Shown here: piece after piece, positions 12,421 to 26,200 of the stretch
Layout: the number at the start of each line of letters is the position of its first letter
How positions within the stretch are numbered: the stretch's first letter is position 1
Assembly: GCA_014607495.2 (NCBI GenBank)
Contig: CP053154.1
Span: 372,001-436,000, forward strand
Origin: Carposina sasakii
Taxonomy: Eukaryota > Arthropoda > Insecta > Lepidoptera > Carposinidae
Length of the DNA: 64,000 nt
Reading direction: 5' to 3'
Made by a program: the position numbers and the translations under genes
The notes under the pieces: generated by a model
The model's database searches: none
Told to the model about the DNA's origin: nothing
The model's input: the letters and a program-made list of their open reading frames with translations, nothing else

Positions 12421-13645
12421 TGCAATGCATACTATGCATGTCATACATCACAGGTGTGATGCCAAATTTGCTAGTACATAATATACAGAACTATGAAAAA
12501 CTTAACCATTTTCATACAAATTTCATATTAAGTAGCATTAGAAATAATGCGTTTATGTTTAAAAATTTAATTTGAATTTCTAATAAAGTAATTAGCAACC
12601 TACAAACAAACCATAGTCAAGTGTGTACGTACAGCAGTAGACCTTGGTTAGTGGCTGTTCATATAACTATTTATAACCATTTGAAAAATAAGTTTGTTAA
12701 TATTCAATTGACTAGAAATTTCGTAGAATCCTAAAGTTGGCTTTTACAGTGCGGTGTCATTATTCTTTGGTGCTCTAATCTGAATTTTAAGATTCTTTCT
12801 AAATGTGCTTAATAAATATTTTTAAATATCTCCGAAAGGGTAAAATTTAGATTCGACAGCTCACTGACTTAAATAATTATAGTTTTTAGATTTAAACATT
12901 TGAATAACAACGTTTAATGTAACATCACATCACAGTGCACAGTCATGCAGTGAACGAACTCAACTAATGTCTTTCGATAAAATATTATGAACGGCAAAAT
13001 ATCTCTTAAAATAGGCCACATTTACATTGTTATTATAGTTATAATATGTCGAATATATTTATTTTAACACTGTACCACATAATAAAGCGCACTTTACATG
13101 AAATACTTAGAGTACAAAGGTAAGTATATTCACACGATTGAAATCTGATAGTTTTAGGTAGTTGAATTAATTGAAAAAAAAACTTTAAAAAAAAATGATT
13201 AACAATACAATAAGTATGAAGCCTACAAATGTACTAAAACAATTAACAACCTTGCAAATTATTATAATATTAAGATTCATTATATCGTCCCACAATTTAT
13301 ACTTACAGATATTCACTACTAGGTACATGTTTGTCCATAATTCAAAAGCTTTTTGATTTGAACTCAATGACTGCTAAGAAAAAAATCAGATTTCAAAAAC
13401 AAGAGCTCCTTTTTTTCAATAATTAACATAAATATTGAACCAATACATTCAACCATTTATAGCAAAGTTAGTAAAATTTAATTGATTAATTAATTTTAGA
13501 TTTTAAAGCACTTTTGAAGACTTATTATATTATGGGACTTGTATTTAAGACAAATTTAGCTAAATGCATTGTGATTGTGAATCTATTCGAGAATGGTTTT
13601 TTTACATTTAATAAACCAACTAAATCTACAAATAAGTACTAAACA
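12421..13645. other. AT-rich intergenic stretch
   Basis: No coding segment or repeat border that I can support. Confidence 0.5.
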
Positions 13646-13705
13646 TTTATTAATTACTTAAATAATAAAAAAAAATCCCCAGATCGAATCCAGACTTAAT
13701 TTAAT
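13646..13705 (-). terminator. Candidate poly(A) signals of the main Atp8a transcript
   Basis: On the gene strand ATTAAA is at 13700-13705 and AATAAA at 13646-13651. They are the first clear signals after the stop, giving a 3' UTR of roughly 0.5 kb. Confidence 0.35.
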
Positions 13706-14170
13706 ATATTACGAGAATATAGAAGTAACTTAATGTAACTCTGTTCCCCAAATAAATATCAAAATAAATAGGGATCGGGGTCAGAGAACAGTGTGACCAG
13801 ATATTTACAAGTTAAAATAAACCCATAACATTAATACTAAAAACTTCACGTTTTGAGATAGATTATTAGATAAATTGATTTAGAAATATAATTAGGTAAT
13901 GTGAACTGCTCCTGCTATATTATTTTTTATATTAATATCTACACCTATACGAATACCCATATAATAATGTGGTTATAGACAGATATACTGTTCAGTACAT
14001 TGCATAGAATAACAAATATTTATATCCACAATTATAGTATCCGGGGACGCTAGACAATGCCTCGTATAAAGGGTAGCAGGATTTGTACGATGTCGGTCCG
14101 GCCGATTCGTCCGGCGCCTTCGTCCGGTCCGGCGCCGTCACAGCCGCGTCCGGTGACGTCATCCGGACGA

Positions 14171-14268
14171 TCAGAACGCAACCGGACGAGGCTCGCGCGT
14201 GTCGTACGCGCGGATGACGTCCGCTTGCGACACACTGCCGCCTTCTTCTTGTGAGAATGCGAACCCAT
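14171..14268 (-). CDS. Atp8a: Atp8a coding exon 25 (autoinhibitory tail and stop)
   Basis: Encodes [20 protein letters not shown] then [12 protein letters not shown] and TGA at 14171-14173. G(F/Y)AFS is the conserved motif by which the ATP8A C-terminus occupies the nucleotide site, and VIRAYDT is the usual ending. Acceptor TGTGACGCAG in phase 1. Confidence 0.95.
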
Positions 14269-17200
14269 CTGCGTCACATAAAACATGTTACATGACCTAG
14301 AGTAGCCATAAACACAATTTAAATATTAACACAAAGAAAAATCTCGAGTGCTTACAAAGAACTGTAATGATTCTCGTGTAAAAGTGAACTGAATTTGAAT
14401 GCGATCGCTAAGCTGAAACTTAGAAGGCATTCATAAAAAAATGTGTTTTGTGTTGTCTAGGGGCGCGGCGGTGCGTGCGCGTGATATCCACTACAAACTC
14501 ACGCTGTATCTGACGTATTTACTCGCACGAGTAGGTAAACGTAAAATATGCGTACCGTAAGAGCGCTGACAATAGCCGAATGAATGAATGGATTCGCCAA
14601 AATATAAATATATCGTTGTCTGCTACTCTTACGTAACGCTGACACACTTTGTCGCTTTCCGCTGTTGTGTTCGCTCGGTCGTCGCTGGCCGGGGTATACT
14701 CACGCGACAGCTCCAGGTCGCGCGACGCGGCGGGGCGGCGGCGGAAGGCGGCGCGCACGTTGTGCAGCAGCCGCGCCGTCTCCGTCAGGCTGCACATTAC
14801 ATGGAGCGCGGTACAGACGCGAATCGCGAAATATTATACATCCGTCATACATAGTGCGATCCCCGTTAGAGTTAGACAAACAGAACTAAAAACCTGTAAC
14901 TAGAAGCGTGCGGTACAAAGCGGCATGCAAGCGGCAAGCGAGTCGAGCGACTGAGTTACTCACACTGCGCCAAACGAACCAGGGCGTGTCGCGTGTCCGC
15001 CGCACTGTTGACATACATCGTTAGTACAAACCCACGGTTACTGCATGCGATGTCGAAAATTTATCAAATTGAGAAAAACTACTCAATTAAATTAAGATTT
15101 ATACAATACAAGGCATACTGTACAAGTCAGTAGAAGGACAAGAGGGTCTTGGTGTTTTGTAGGTGATGGGCTGACCACCTGTCACTACTAACCGAACTTG
15201 TAGGTACATCTCAATTATACCCTCAAAATTGGTCAGAAGTGGCACCATGTGGTTCTATAGGCCCTTGGTGCTCTGCCTACCCCGTAAGGGATAAAGGCGT
15301 GATTATATGTATGTATGTAGATTCATATAATGAGGGATTTTCTGACAACTATTAAAAGTAAAAAAAAATAGTTCAAATAACCTGGATAGATAGCGAGAGC
15401 GCATTACCTACCCCAATCCCCCCCACCTCACCCCTCAACCAAAGACATCAATAGTTCCTAAGCACTATAGATAAACGAAGCAGACTATAGTGTGTTGTAC
15501 ACGTCCGCTTAAAAATCGGTCCGCTAGGAAAAACAAAGATATAGCAGATACATACTTTAACATTGCTTGCATCTCTGCTAAATTATAGGTATTTATTTAT
15601 ACTCTACTACAAGAGGGTTAATAGTAAGTATCATCTCGTATTATGATTATAATATGATGCTATTAACCCCATGTAGCAAAATCCAACTTGTTACTTGCTA
15701 TGTCTCCTACTCGTATGCTATGCTACACCGTCTTTAGAAAACCGACCGGATGATTTATTGTCGGCTGTACAGTCTGGGTGTGTAGCCAGCTTTAGTCATC
15801 AGTGCACAGTCTATTCACGGAACTATTACTATCCTTCAAGTTGAGAGAGGTGAGGTGGGGGGGATTAGGGCAGGTGATGCGCTCACGCCATCTATTTTTG
15901 ACTGTTATTTTAACTTGTCAGAAAATCTCTCATTAGAAATACATTTGCTACAAATCGCAACGGTTTATAAGTTAGCTAATTGTATAGAAAAGAAAAATTA
16001 AGAAAATCTCTATGTACTAACTATTACATAGAGATTTGCTGTATCTCTATGTACTAACTATTACATAGAGATTTGCTGTATCTCTATGTACTAACTATTA
16101 CATAGAGATTTGCTGTATCTCTATGTACTAACTATTACATAGAGATTTGCTGTAACTCTGTGTACTAACTATTACATAGAGATTTGCTGTATCTCTATGT
16201 ACTAACTATTACATAGAGATTTGCTGTATCTTTATGTACTATTACATAGAGATTTGCTGTATCTCTATGTACTAACTATTACATAGAGATTTGCTGTATC
16301 TCTATGTACTAACTATTACATAGAGATTTGCTGTATCTCTATGTACTAACTATTACATAGAGATTTGCTGTATCTCTATGTACTAACTATTACATAGAGA
16401 TTTGCTGTATCTCTATGTACTAACTATTACATAGAGATTTGCTGTATCTTTATGTACTATTACATAGAGATTTGCTGTATCTCTATGTACTAACTATTAC
16501 ATAGAGATTTGCTGTATCTCTATGTACTAACTATTACATAGAGATTTTCCGTATCTCTATGTACTAATATATTCATAACTTCCGGCGCTAAAGCGTAATA
16601 AACATCTATATAACCATATGTTCTTAGAGATGGCGTGTTTTCATCGCTAAAGCGAGATAGCTCTCTACACTGCTTATAGCGCCGTCTCGCTTTCACAAAA
16701 ACAATCCTACCTCAAGAGACCATAGTATGAACTATTGTCAAAATTAAGTTGATATTTATGTTATATTAAAAATTAAGTAGTTTTCCTTAAGGTCAGACAC
16801 CCACCACCGTTAGTAGACCAGTTTCGTTGCTTTTTCTGTGGATATTTCACAGTCCGATTGTAAAATACACTGTCTATTAATTAATTTAAATACCCTTCTG
16901 TACTGTTTTTAATAATACATTATAGTTCATATTCAAAGTTAATATATAAAAGTGCATTTTACAATCTGGCGGCGTCCACAGATACATTAATTACAAAACC
17001 TTTATAATCGACACTTTAGCCAATGAAATCCAAATGTTTTCTATTAATGGGCTTAAATCAAAGTGACATACAGCCAAAAGCATTATCTTCTCAAATACTT
17101 TTCGGAAAAAATGTCCACTAGCTTCACGATTAAATCTTGAATGATTTCCATGAACTCTTATATGTATAAGGAATATTTCCATTGCGAAGGTGACATGTCA

Positions 17201-20200
17201 CATTAAAAGTTCATGATTCGCCACAAAGCTATTTCATATGCATAGTCCATATTGAAATGTCAAATGGAAAAACAATAGGAGACGCCACCAACAGGCATTT
17301 TAAAATGAATGAATAGCGTCATTGGTTATACCGTAATTCAATCTCAATTTCTTGAATTCTTTTGGTCAAATCTTTGTGAAGCTATCAGAATAAGAAATCG
17401 GCCCCCTGATTACGTAAAAGCAATAGCAAAGCTGAAGCCGCGCTAATTGAGTGCGTGCGTGCTTGGGCGAGGTGCGGGGCGCGTGAGGACGCAAAGCGCT
17501 CGTTGCGCGCGCGCACACTCTCTCAATTATCTCGATCGCGCTGCTTCAGCTTTGCTATTGCAAGTTACGTAATCAGGGGGCGGGTCATTACTATAATTTT
17601 AGTGTATCAAATCAACCTTGCGTCCATCAATGCGCATTATTTTTGGGCACTACATGAGTTCATTTTGTTAGAGTGAAGTTAGTATTGTTAAACTGATACA
17701 TGTAGATCTGATACACTAATATAACAGTAGTTTGAAACTGACATTATTCATTGACGTGAATAATGTGATGATCATATTGTGATGATCATATTGAAACCGA
17801 CATTATTCATTGACGTGAATAATGTGATGATCATATTGAAACCGACATTATTCATTGACATGAATAATGTGATGATCATATTGTGATGATCATATTGTGA
17901 TGATCATATTGAAACCGACATTATTCATTGACGTGAATAATGTGATGATCATATTGAAACCGACATTATTCATTGACGTGAATAATGTGATGATCATATT
18001 GAAACCGACATTATTCATTGACGTGTATAATGTGATGATCATATTGACGTCCCATTAGTTATTTCTTATACGTACTATAATTGAACAATACTGCCAATAT
18101 AATTTTTTAAACCTATAGTTGCATGTACTCACTACAATCTACAAAATGTAGTATCAAAGGTACGACAATTTTAAATATCTAACGAATCTCAACATGTATT
18201 AAATCTCATTAAATCTCATTAATTAATAAACTAAATACATACAAGTATAGAGCCGTGCAATTACAATTTTGATTGGTTCTAATGAGTACATGTGACCATA
18301 TATCTTCATAGTAAAATATGTAACTACAGATATTTTTTCAATAGTTTTATTATTTACAAATGATCACAAATCGTAGCAATAAGGCTCGGTTATCAACTTA
18401 TATAGTAATAATATATTATGCTATTAAAAATATCTAGCGGAATGTTTATAGACTGAATGTGCATTAATAATTAATATAAAAAATATTTTCTTATACGGCG
18501 AATTCTCGAAATTAATTGAAAACATTTCATAATAAAAATAGTACAGAGATAATTTATATTTAAGTGAGTGATTTTTATAAGTTAACGTTTAAATATATTA
18601 AAATTTGAGATAATAAATCGATGCACTCAATTATAGAGAATTTGTAATGAAGTGGTAGTTACAAATAAAGCTACAATCACAAACAATATTAGTTTGGCTT
18701 GTGCATCTAAGGGATATACTATGAACTCTCAAAGCAGCATTGTTTTAATTGTGGAAGCGAGACGCGGATTTAAAAACGAAAAATAGTTAATTAACCATTT
18801 TTACACTTCTTATCTATTACACAAAGTTCAATTTTGGTAAAACTAGGCTTACTATAATAATAACAGTTTTAATCTTACATACATATTCACAATGCTGTTT
18901 TTTTAAAAAATTTACTATGCCTAAAAATATATGCAGTGTAAGACGATATATTTTGCTTCCACGTTAAAGTCTGCTTTAAGATTTCATGGTAACAGCCCTG
19001 TAGCTCTTTCCCTGATAGAGCCAAATAGAGGTTTTATGACAATTTTCTAATTAACCAACTGTTCTTATTCACTTTAACAAATCTTCAGCGATTATCATTA
19101 TTAGTGACGCACTGTACAAACGAGCGTTCCATACTTTAAAATAACAATGACAGTAATATTATTCGAAACGAATAAGTTTTTAATATGCAAGTTAAAAAAA
19201 AGTTAAGTGCAGTGATTATGAAGGTGCTATGTACAGAGAGAAGTAAGAACTTTTACAAAGAGCAAAAAAAGCGGAGGAAAATTAATCTAAACATAATATG
19301 TACATATAAACATATTTATAGTACTTACTGTCAACATCTACATACAAGCCAGGAAGAATATCAAGAGGAGGATGGAGATTCAATAATATTTGTATTCGGT
19401 TAATATCACACTTACATAACTAGCACAATATCAATATCAAAATAGTTTTAACATCCAAAAAGTATAATGTAGTCGATGGAACGAGTAAATACACAATTAT
19501 TCGATATAACAGTAACGCTCAGTAAAAAATCTACACTAGGAAACGACAATCAGACTATATCAAACACCAACACTTACTTTGTACACGGCCAGAGAGAACT
19601 TGACATCTGCACGGGTAGCATGAGACTGGTGACAATGTGAGATATCTCACATTTAACTGTCAGATTCAGAGAGCTATTTAATAACTAGACAAAGTAATGA
19701 AAATGATTATTTATTTGCTTAAAAACAATAAAGTTATAGTTGACGGCCGACTGGTCTAGTAGGTAGTGACCCTGCCTGCGACGCCATAGGTCCTGGGTTC
19801 GAATCCCGGTAGGTGCAAACATTGATATGATGAATATCAATGTTTGTTTCCGAGTCATGGATGTTTCTATACTTATCTATGTATTTATATACCGTTGCTT
19901 AGTACCCACGACACAAGACCTTAGGGATCTTACTGTGGGACTAGGTTAATGTGTTGTGTAGTGTGTGAATAATAATAAAAAAATATATATATATATTACA
20001 TTATTAAATCAGAGACATCTTTTGCCAAAAAATGTAGCATGCAAATATTTTAATTTACTAAACAATGCTACAAAATTGACTATTAATTATTATAAGTAAG
20101 TACATAATACTTAAGCCGAAAAATAATCCGTTCACATATGTACTTTGTCCAGTAAAATTATAGATAGCTCTGTGGATTTGTCGCTTACATGTGAGATATA

Positions 20201-23200
20201 TCTATCTCTCTCACCCACATCATGCTACCAGTGCTGTTCTACTCTACGCTGTCACAAATTATCTCATCTAGTAATACTGACGGTTACATTACAACAGTGG
20301 AATGCATTTAGGAATAAGTCATTATTAATTACGTTAGAATACGAGCTAAGGGAGTGGAGTCAAAATTGGGGCATAATAGAATAGGAATAAATAAAAAGTA
20401 TCTACAAGAGAAACTTTACTGTGTACAATAAAATAATAAGTAACCCATTCATTAGGCCATGATATAACAGTACTGCCCCCCTAGCATGACCACGCATCTT
20501 GGATATCGTATCGTCTCTATAGAAAATTAAACATGGCGGCTATTTATCGTATTTTTCAGGCTAAATGTCGATAAATCGGTTTATCATATCGTATTTCGCA
20601 GATGATGCTAGGCATGCTGATATAACAGATATATTTAACAGTAAAAATTACTTTTATAAAATATGACTACATACCTATTATAAAACAAAGTCGCTTCCCG
20701 CTGTCTGTCCGTCACTATGTATGCTTAGATCTTTCAAACTAGGGAACGGATTTTGATGCGGTTTTTTTTAATAGATAGAGTGATTCCAGAGGAAGGTTTA
20801 TAACATATAACTAGGGACCCGCCCCGACTTCGCACGGCAGTAATGCACTCCCACGCGGGCGAAGCTGTGGGCGACCACTAGTTATAAATAAAGAACATTT
20901 TTTATGCACATGTCATGTTTTAAAGATGAAAAATTGATGTGCCTTTACATATTAAAAATTTATTTATTTATTTATGTAAAGTACATTTATAACGCGACAA
21001 ACGTTCACACGACAATGAACAGTCTGACTTAGTTCTCATTCTAACGAATAAACATTAGGCCATAAAAACGATTCTTAGCGCATTAGCGCAAGAGTATCTC
21101 TTCTAGACACTTTTTATTCTTGTAACAGTTAAATAACTACCTAGATAATGAAGGAGTGAATAGACCTGAGGTCTGAATAGATAAGATAGGAAGAACGAAT
21201 GGAATGAACGGCTCGGAGCCGGTACCGTATGGGGGTGGGAAGAGCGATCGCTACAGAACGTGAAGTGACGTCACTCGGGAAGCCACACTGTGCACACTAC
21301 GCACACACACACATAGTTACCATTGCACGGTAGATATTCCTCTTAAAGCGTACGCCAAATGCGTCCATCTTGGAAACAACATCAATCATTACATCAAACT
21401 TAACTGGTACAGCGAACAATATGATTTCATCAATAAATGCATCAGATAAATAAATTTTAACAATGTAAAACAACTAGGTAATTTAGTATAACAATAAATA
21501 TCTATAAAAATATAGTTTGACTGGAGAATATTGTCCGATTAGAAAACAATGAGCAGAACATCTCGAATACTGGTAGTACACATTGGGGCTACGTCATACG
21601 GACTAGTGAAAATTGAAGCTACATCAGTCGGTCGATTCGCATCCGAATCTATACAAACAAACACGTCCGTCGCACGGACAGAGCCTAGCTTGTCTATCTA
21701 TTAAGTATCTGGCGTAACCAATCAGTCGACATTTCTAAATATGAGATTCGGCTTAGTAATACTCAATATACAGTTAAAAATCACTTGAGTTCCAGTACAG
21801 TCAGTGTACGTTAAGTACGGGCGGTCAGCCGGCGAGGTGTCAAATGACCCGCGCGGGTCGCAGGCGGGCGGCGGAGGGCGAGCGGGGGGCGCGGGGGGTC
21901 CGGGGGGCCTCGGGCGCCACCCGGCGGCTCCACTTGAGGCCCACCACGGGCGAGTCGCGTTTCTTACTGCACCCACCACACAACGTCAAACCTAGCCGTG
22001 CTACCTTATAGGGCTGCCAACTTCTGACGATTGTGATAATACATTTTTTTGAGTTGACAACCCTAATCGACATTTACGAACCACGTAGACTCGCTATCAT
22101 AACATTTACATTAACGTTACAGAATTAACTAAGTACTAACGTATAATGCAGACAAATTTAAAATTTGTATAAAATATAAAACTACCCACGGTCGCCGCTA
22201 TATTGGCCGCATATTTACAAAGTACACAAGTTAGTCCATGGACAATAATGTAGAGGTTATGGGAGTCTATGGGTTGAGGTGCGGGGAGGGCAATGCGAAG
22301 CGAACTAAACGTACAACTAAATCGAACTAAAACTGCGTGCGCACTAAACACTCATACAATACAACGAACTGTCTTGTTGATTGATCTTTGGTTTAGAGCG
22401 GTATGGGTAGCATAGTTTTATTTTAATTGTGTTAGTTACTATCGAGGCAGAGAGGGATACACCCAGAAATGGTTTTACAGAAAGGGTATTTCACCTTTAT
22501 ACAAAAAAAAACACAAAAGATAGTATAATTATACTTTTGTCACTTTTTATATACATAGACAGAATAACTTTTTTGTACCCTGGCAGTTTTGGGGATGAAT
22601 CTATTATTTACTTATTTTTTTCAGCAGAACTAATGAACCCAAGATCGACCAACGAAACGTGGATTAAAATAAAATTTAACAAACAATGTGGAGACTTTCT
22701 AACGATTTATTATGCGAAAATAAATCATCATTAAATACACCTAAACGTTCGGTAAACCTGTCAATATCAAACCGTCAGAAAATTGTCTTAACTCGTCAAA
22801 AATTTTATGAAACAGAGTGGCACTTCTATTGTAATGACAACTTTGACAAGTTTACGTCCTAAGCATTTTTCGACACGTTTACTAAAGCAGTAAAAATCTA
22901 ATAATACTGGATAGTTTTTAAGTAATTATTTATAAAATAAATTATAACCAAGTTTGGGTGAGACAAGGATTTTTAGAGTATTTATTCATTTCATGTCTCA
23001 GTGTGGAGTAATTAATGTAATTACATTGCTAATATACCAGTATGTAACTGAAACCATGTAATGTTATTAATATACATGATATATTACACGAGTTAATGTA
23101 TGTAATGAATAAACCTTTTAACCTGACCATTTAGTAAATAAAAAAATATTTAAAGTAATATGAATAAGGTGCACAATAAATGCTATTAATTGTGTATAAT

Positions 23201-23232
23201 GGTTATATTCATATGAATTTTCAGATGCTGTA

Positions 23233-23290
<58 letters not shown>

Positions 23291-26200
23291 TTCGTATACC
23301 ATACTGAGTTTAGTTAAACTTGCACACGCGGACACCAGTCATTCCAAACGAGCAATATACCACACTACCAGAATTTAAATAATTTTATCCCGAATTTAAC
23401 TTTATCTTAGCAAAAGTTCCACTCAAAAAGTGTCCTTGATGAAAAATAATATAAAAGGTTGTATAAAAATAATGAAAACGTCATGTAAAATGACATGGGA
23501 GAAAAATTGAGACAACCACATTCATCATAAACACTTCTTGATAATAATATATATATATATAAATAGTAAAGTTGGTTATTGACTTGGAGTCTTACAAATA
23601 TCACCGACGTGATATTTATTTATAATACATATATATTCTGTATATGTATTATAAACTAATAAAGATTGTTATTTTTTGTGCCATTTTAGAGCATTTGCAC
23701 TCGTTAAAATATTTAAATGATATGAAAAATTTACATAACCAACTTTACTTCGTACAACGCGTCTCGCTCTAGCCTAGTGTGTGTGTAAGAGTGCGCAATA
23801 CTCACGAGTGCCTCGGCTGTGCGAGCAGGACGGCTGGATCGCGTTTCTTTATCTCGCTCTCTCGCACCGCTTCCGTCATCGTCTTGAACGCAGAGTTGTG
23901 AATTCTGGAAATTATATGTATTTTATATTAGTATACATTTCATTTTCAGAGTGAATTTTATTGGCTGTTTTGCTAAAAAAGAAAGATAAGTGAAAATAAT
24001 TTTACGAACATAACTTTAACTTTGAAAAATGGTACATTCATGTTTTTTAAATAAGGAAGTGACTTAAAGGTGAATTCGCACACTTCTGTTTAACCTCTTT
24101 GGGTATAATGGGCGGGAACTCTCCCCCCTCTTGTCCCTCTACTGACTTGTAAAGTATGCCCGGGTACAAAATAAAAAATTACAGTAATAAAAGTACCCTT
24201 GGAACTAAAAAATTAAAGATAAAAACTAAATCTAATTACTCTAATCAATGAAAAAAATTACGTACTCACGTAACTAAAACAAAAATTAACAAGTACTTTA
24301 TGGTAATACCATAAAAGAAAGAAAACTAAACAAATATACATAAAATCTATCGGGTCTAATTTTCAAATCATAATCTATCTCTATAAAGACATTTGCAACG
24401 TTACTGCAACGAACAACCAAGAACATGTGTGTGTAACGTTACATCTACCTAGACATTTAGTCGTTACTGTATCGTATCCCAAGCTACAGTTTGTCAACAT
24501 CTGCAAAATTGGAACTAAATAGTCCGTGTTATTACAAAAAAAAAAAAAACTTTAAGTAAGTGAGTTTACAGTATAACAGTTTATTTCAATTCAATCAAAC
24601 TATAATCCACCAAAAACTGTCATAATAAACCCTACGATACACCTAAAATTCAAACATCACTATACAACGCAGTATAACCCTACAGCACATAGCGTTGTCC
24701 CAGCGTGCCGTCACTCGTCATGCGCCGTGCCGTCACCCGTCACGCGTGCTGTGGTGACGTCACCGCGGCACGTTGTGCAGCGACGTGACGGTGGGGAAGG
24801 ACTCGAGGCCGCGCGGATGCGTGAAGCGTTGTCCGCGGAACAGGAAGAAGTCGCTGCGAGCAGTCGGCCGCCCGCCGCGCCATCGGATCGTCCATTTTGT
24901 ACTACAGTCGGCAGCCGTATTACCTAACTTGTAGTAACATAGCCGAAGCAACAGGATAGCGAAAATTGAGTGTGTGAACGCGGGGTGAATGCGAAGTGTC
25001 CTTCCACGCCCCGCACACTTACATATTATCATAGAGGAAAAATGTCATAGAGTGCACCATTAGACTTTTCGGTGCCTCACAATTCCAGTCCTTGACACTT
25101 AGATTCTATTAGTGTAATGTATAGTAATGTACTACATTACTAATGTATTGTAACGTATAGCAATGCAATTTAAGTGTCAAGGACTGGAATTGTGAGGCAC
25201 CGAAAAGTCTAATGGTGCGTCGAAACTGTTAGTATGACATTAGCGCTCTATGTCTACATCTTATTCCTCTATCTATGATATTATCAATTTTCGCTGTAAC
25301 ATTGCACGCGGGTTGTGTATACTCGACTAGCTTATTAGGTTAGGTAAGACATGTTACGTTCCGTTACGCTATGACACGTTACGATGGAAAAACTATGAGT
25401 TTTGATAATGTGGCTATTTATCCATGTTCATTCACATTCATTAAATTAATTAGTAAATGTCGACCATCTTGTTGTTGTTCAAATACAGATCGCCGCAGCA
25501 ACAGACGCTTCATCGTTGCTTGTTACATAATCTACTCCGTTTCATGATCTTCCTCATTTCCTGAACAACCCTAATTTATATCGTGAACAAAAAGTATCCT
25601 ATGTTACACCTCGATAACGTAGCTCTCTAATAACGACAGAGCTTTCCAAATCGACTGATTAGTTTTCGAGTTTATCCGCTGCAAACACACCCACGTTTCC
25701 GCGTGTACTCACACAGTGAACAGCAGGTCCGGCGCCAGTGTGGCCAGCGGCACCAGCAGCAAGCCGCACCAGAACACCAGTGACGACAACACCATGCGGT
25801 CCATACCACGCATCACCGCGCCAATCAGCAACGTCGGGAACACGTTGCTGGAGAATTCAAATTCGTTTATTACATTATTCACTATGGGTGCGCCCACCAC
25901 CGGGCCCTACACTCTCCACTGACCCTCGGATCTGATAACTCATAATTGCGAAATCAGGCACTTGCACTAACTACAATCGCCACGAGAAACCAGACGATTG
26001 TAGTTAGTGCAAGTGCCTGTTTTCGCAATTATGAGTTATCAGATCCGAGGGTCAGTGGAGGGTGTAGGGCCCGGTGGTGGGCGCACCCATAGTGAATGTT
26101 TGAACTTCCGAATTGTAACGCCTAATACAATTTCATTTATATTACATTATTTTACAAGAACGACACGGTGTAATTGCCTATTGGATTCGTTTACTTCAGA

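Noticed and set aside
14057..14286. Open frames on both strands around the last exon (65-78 codons)
   Set aside because: Other-frame readings of GC-rich exon 25; the correct frame ends with VIRAYDT..AF and a stop.
16003..18042. CRISPR-like array
   Set aside because: Repeats are directly adjacent with no unique spacers, in an insect intron; they are minisatellites.
22429..22734. A 101-codon plus-strand open frame
   Set aside because: AT-driven composition, no recognisable motif, no neighbouring coding signal.
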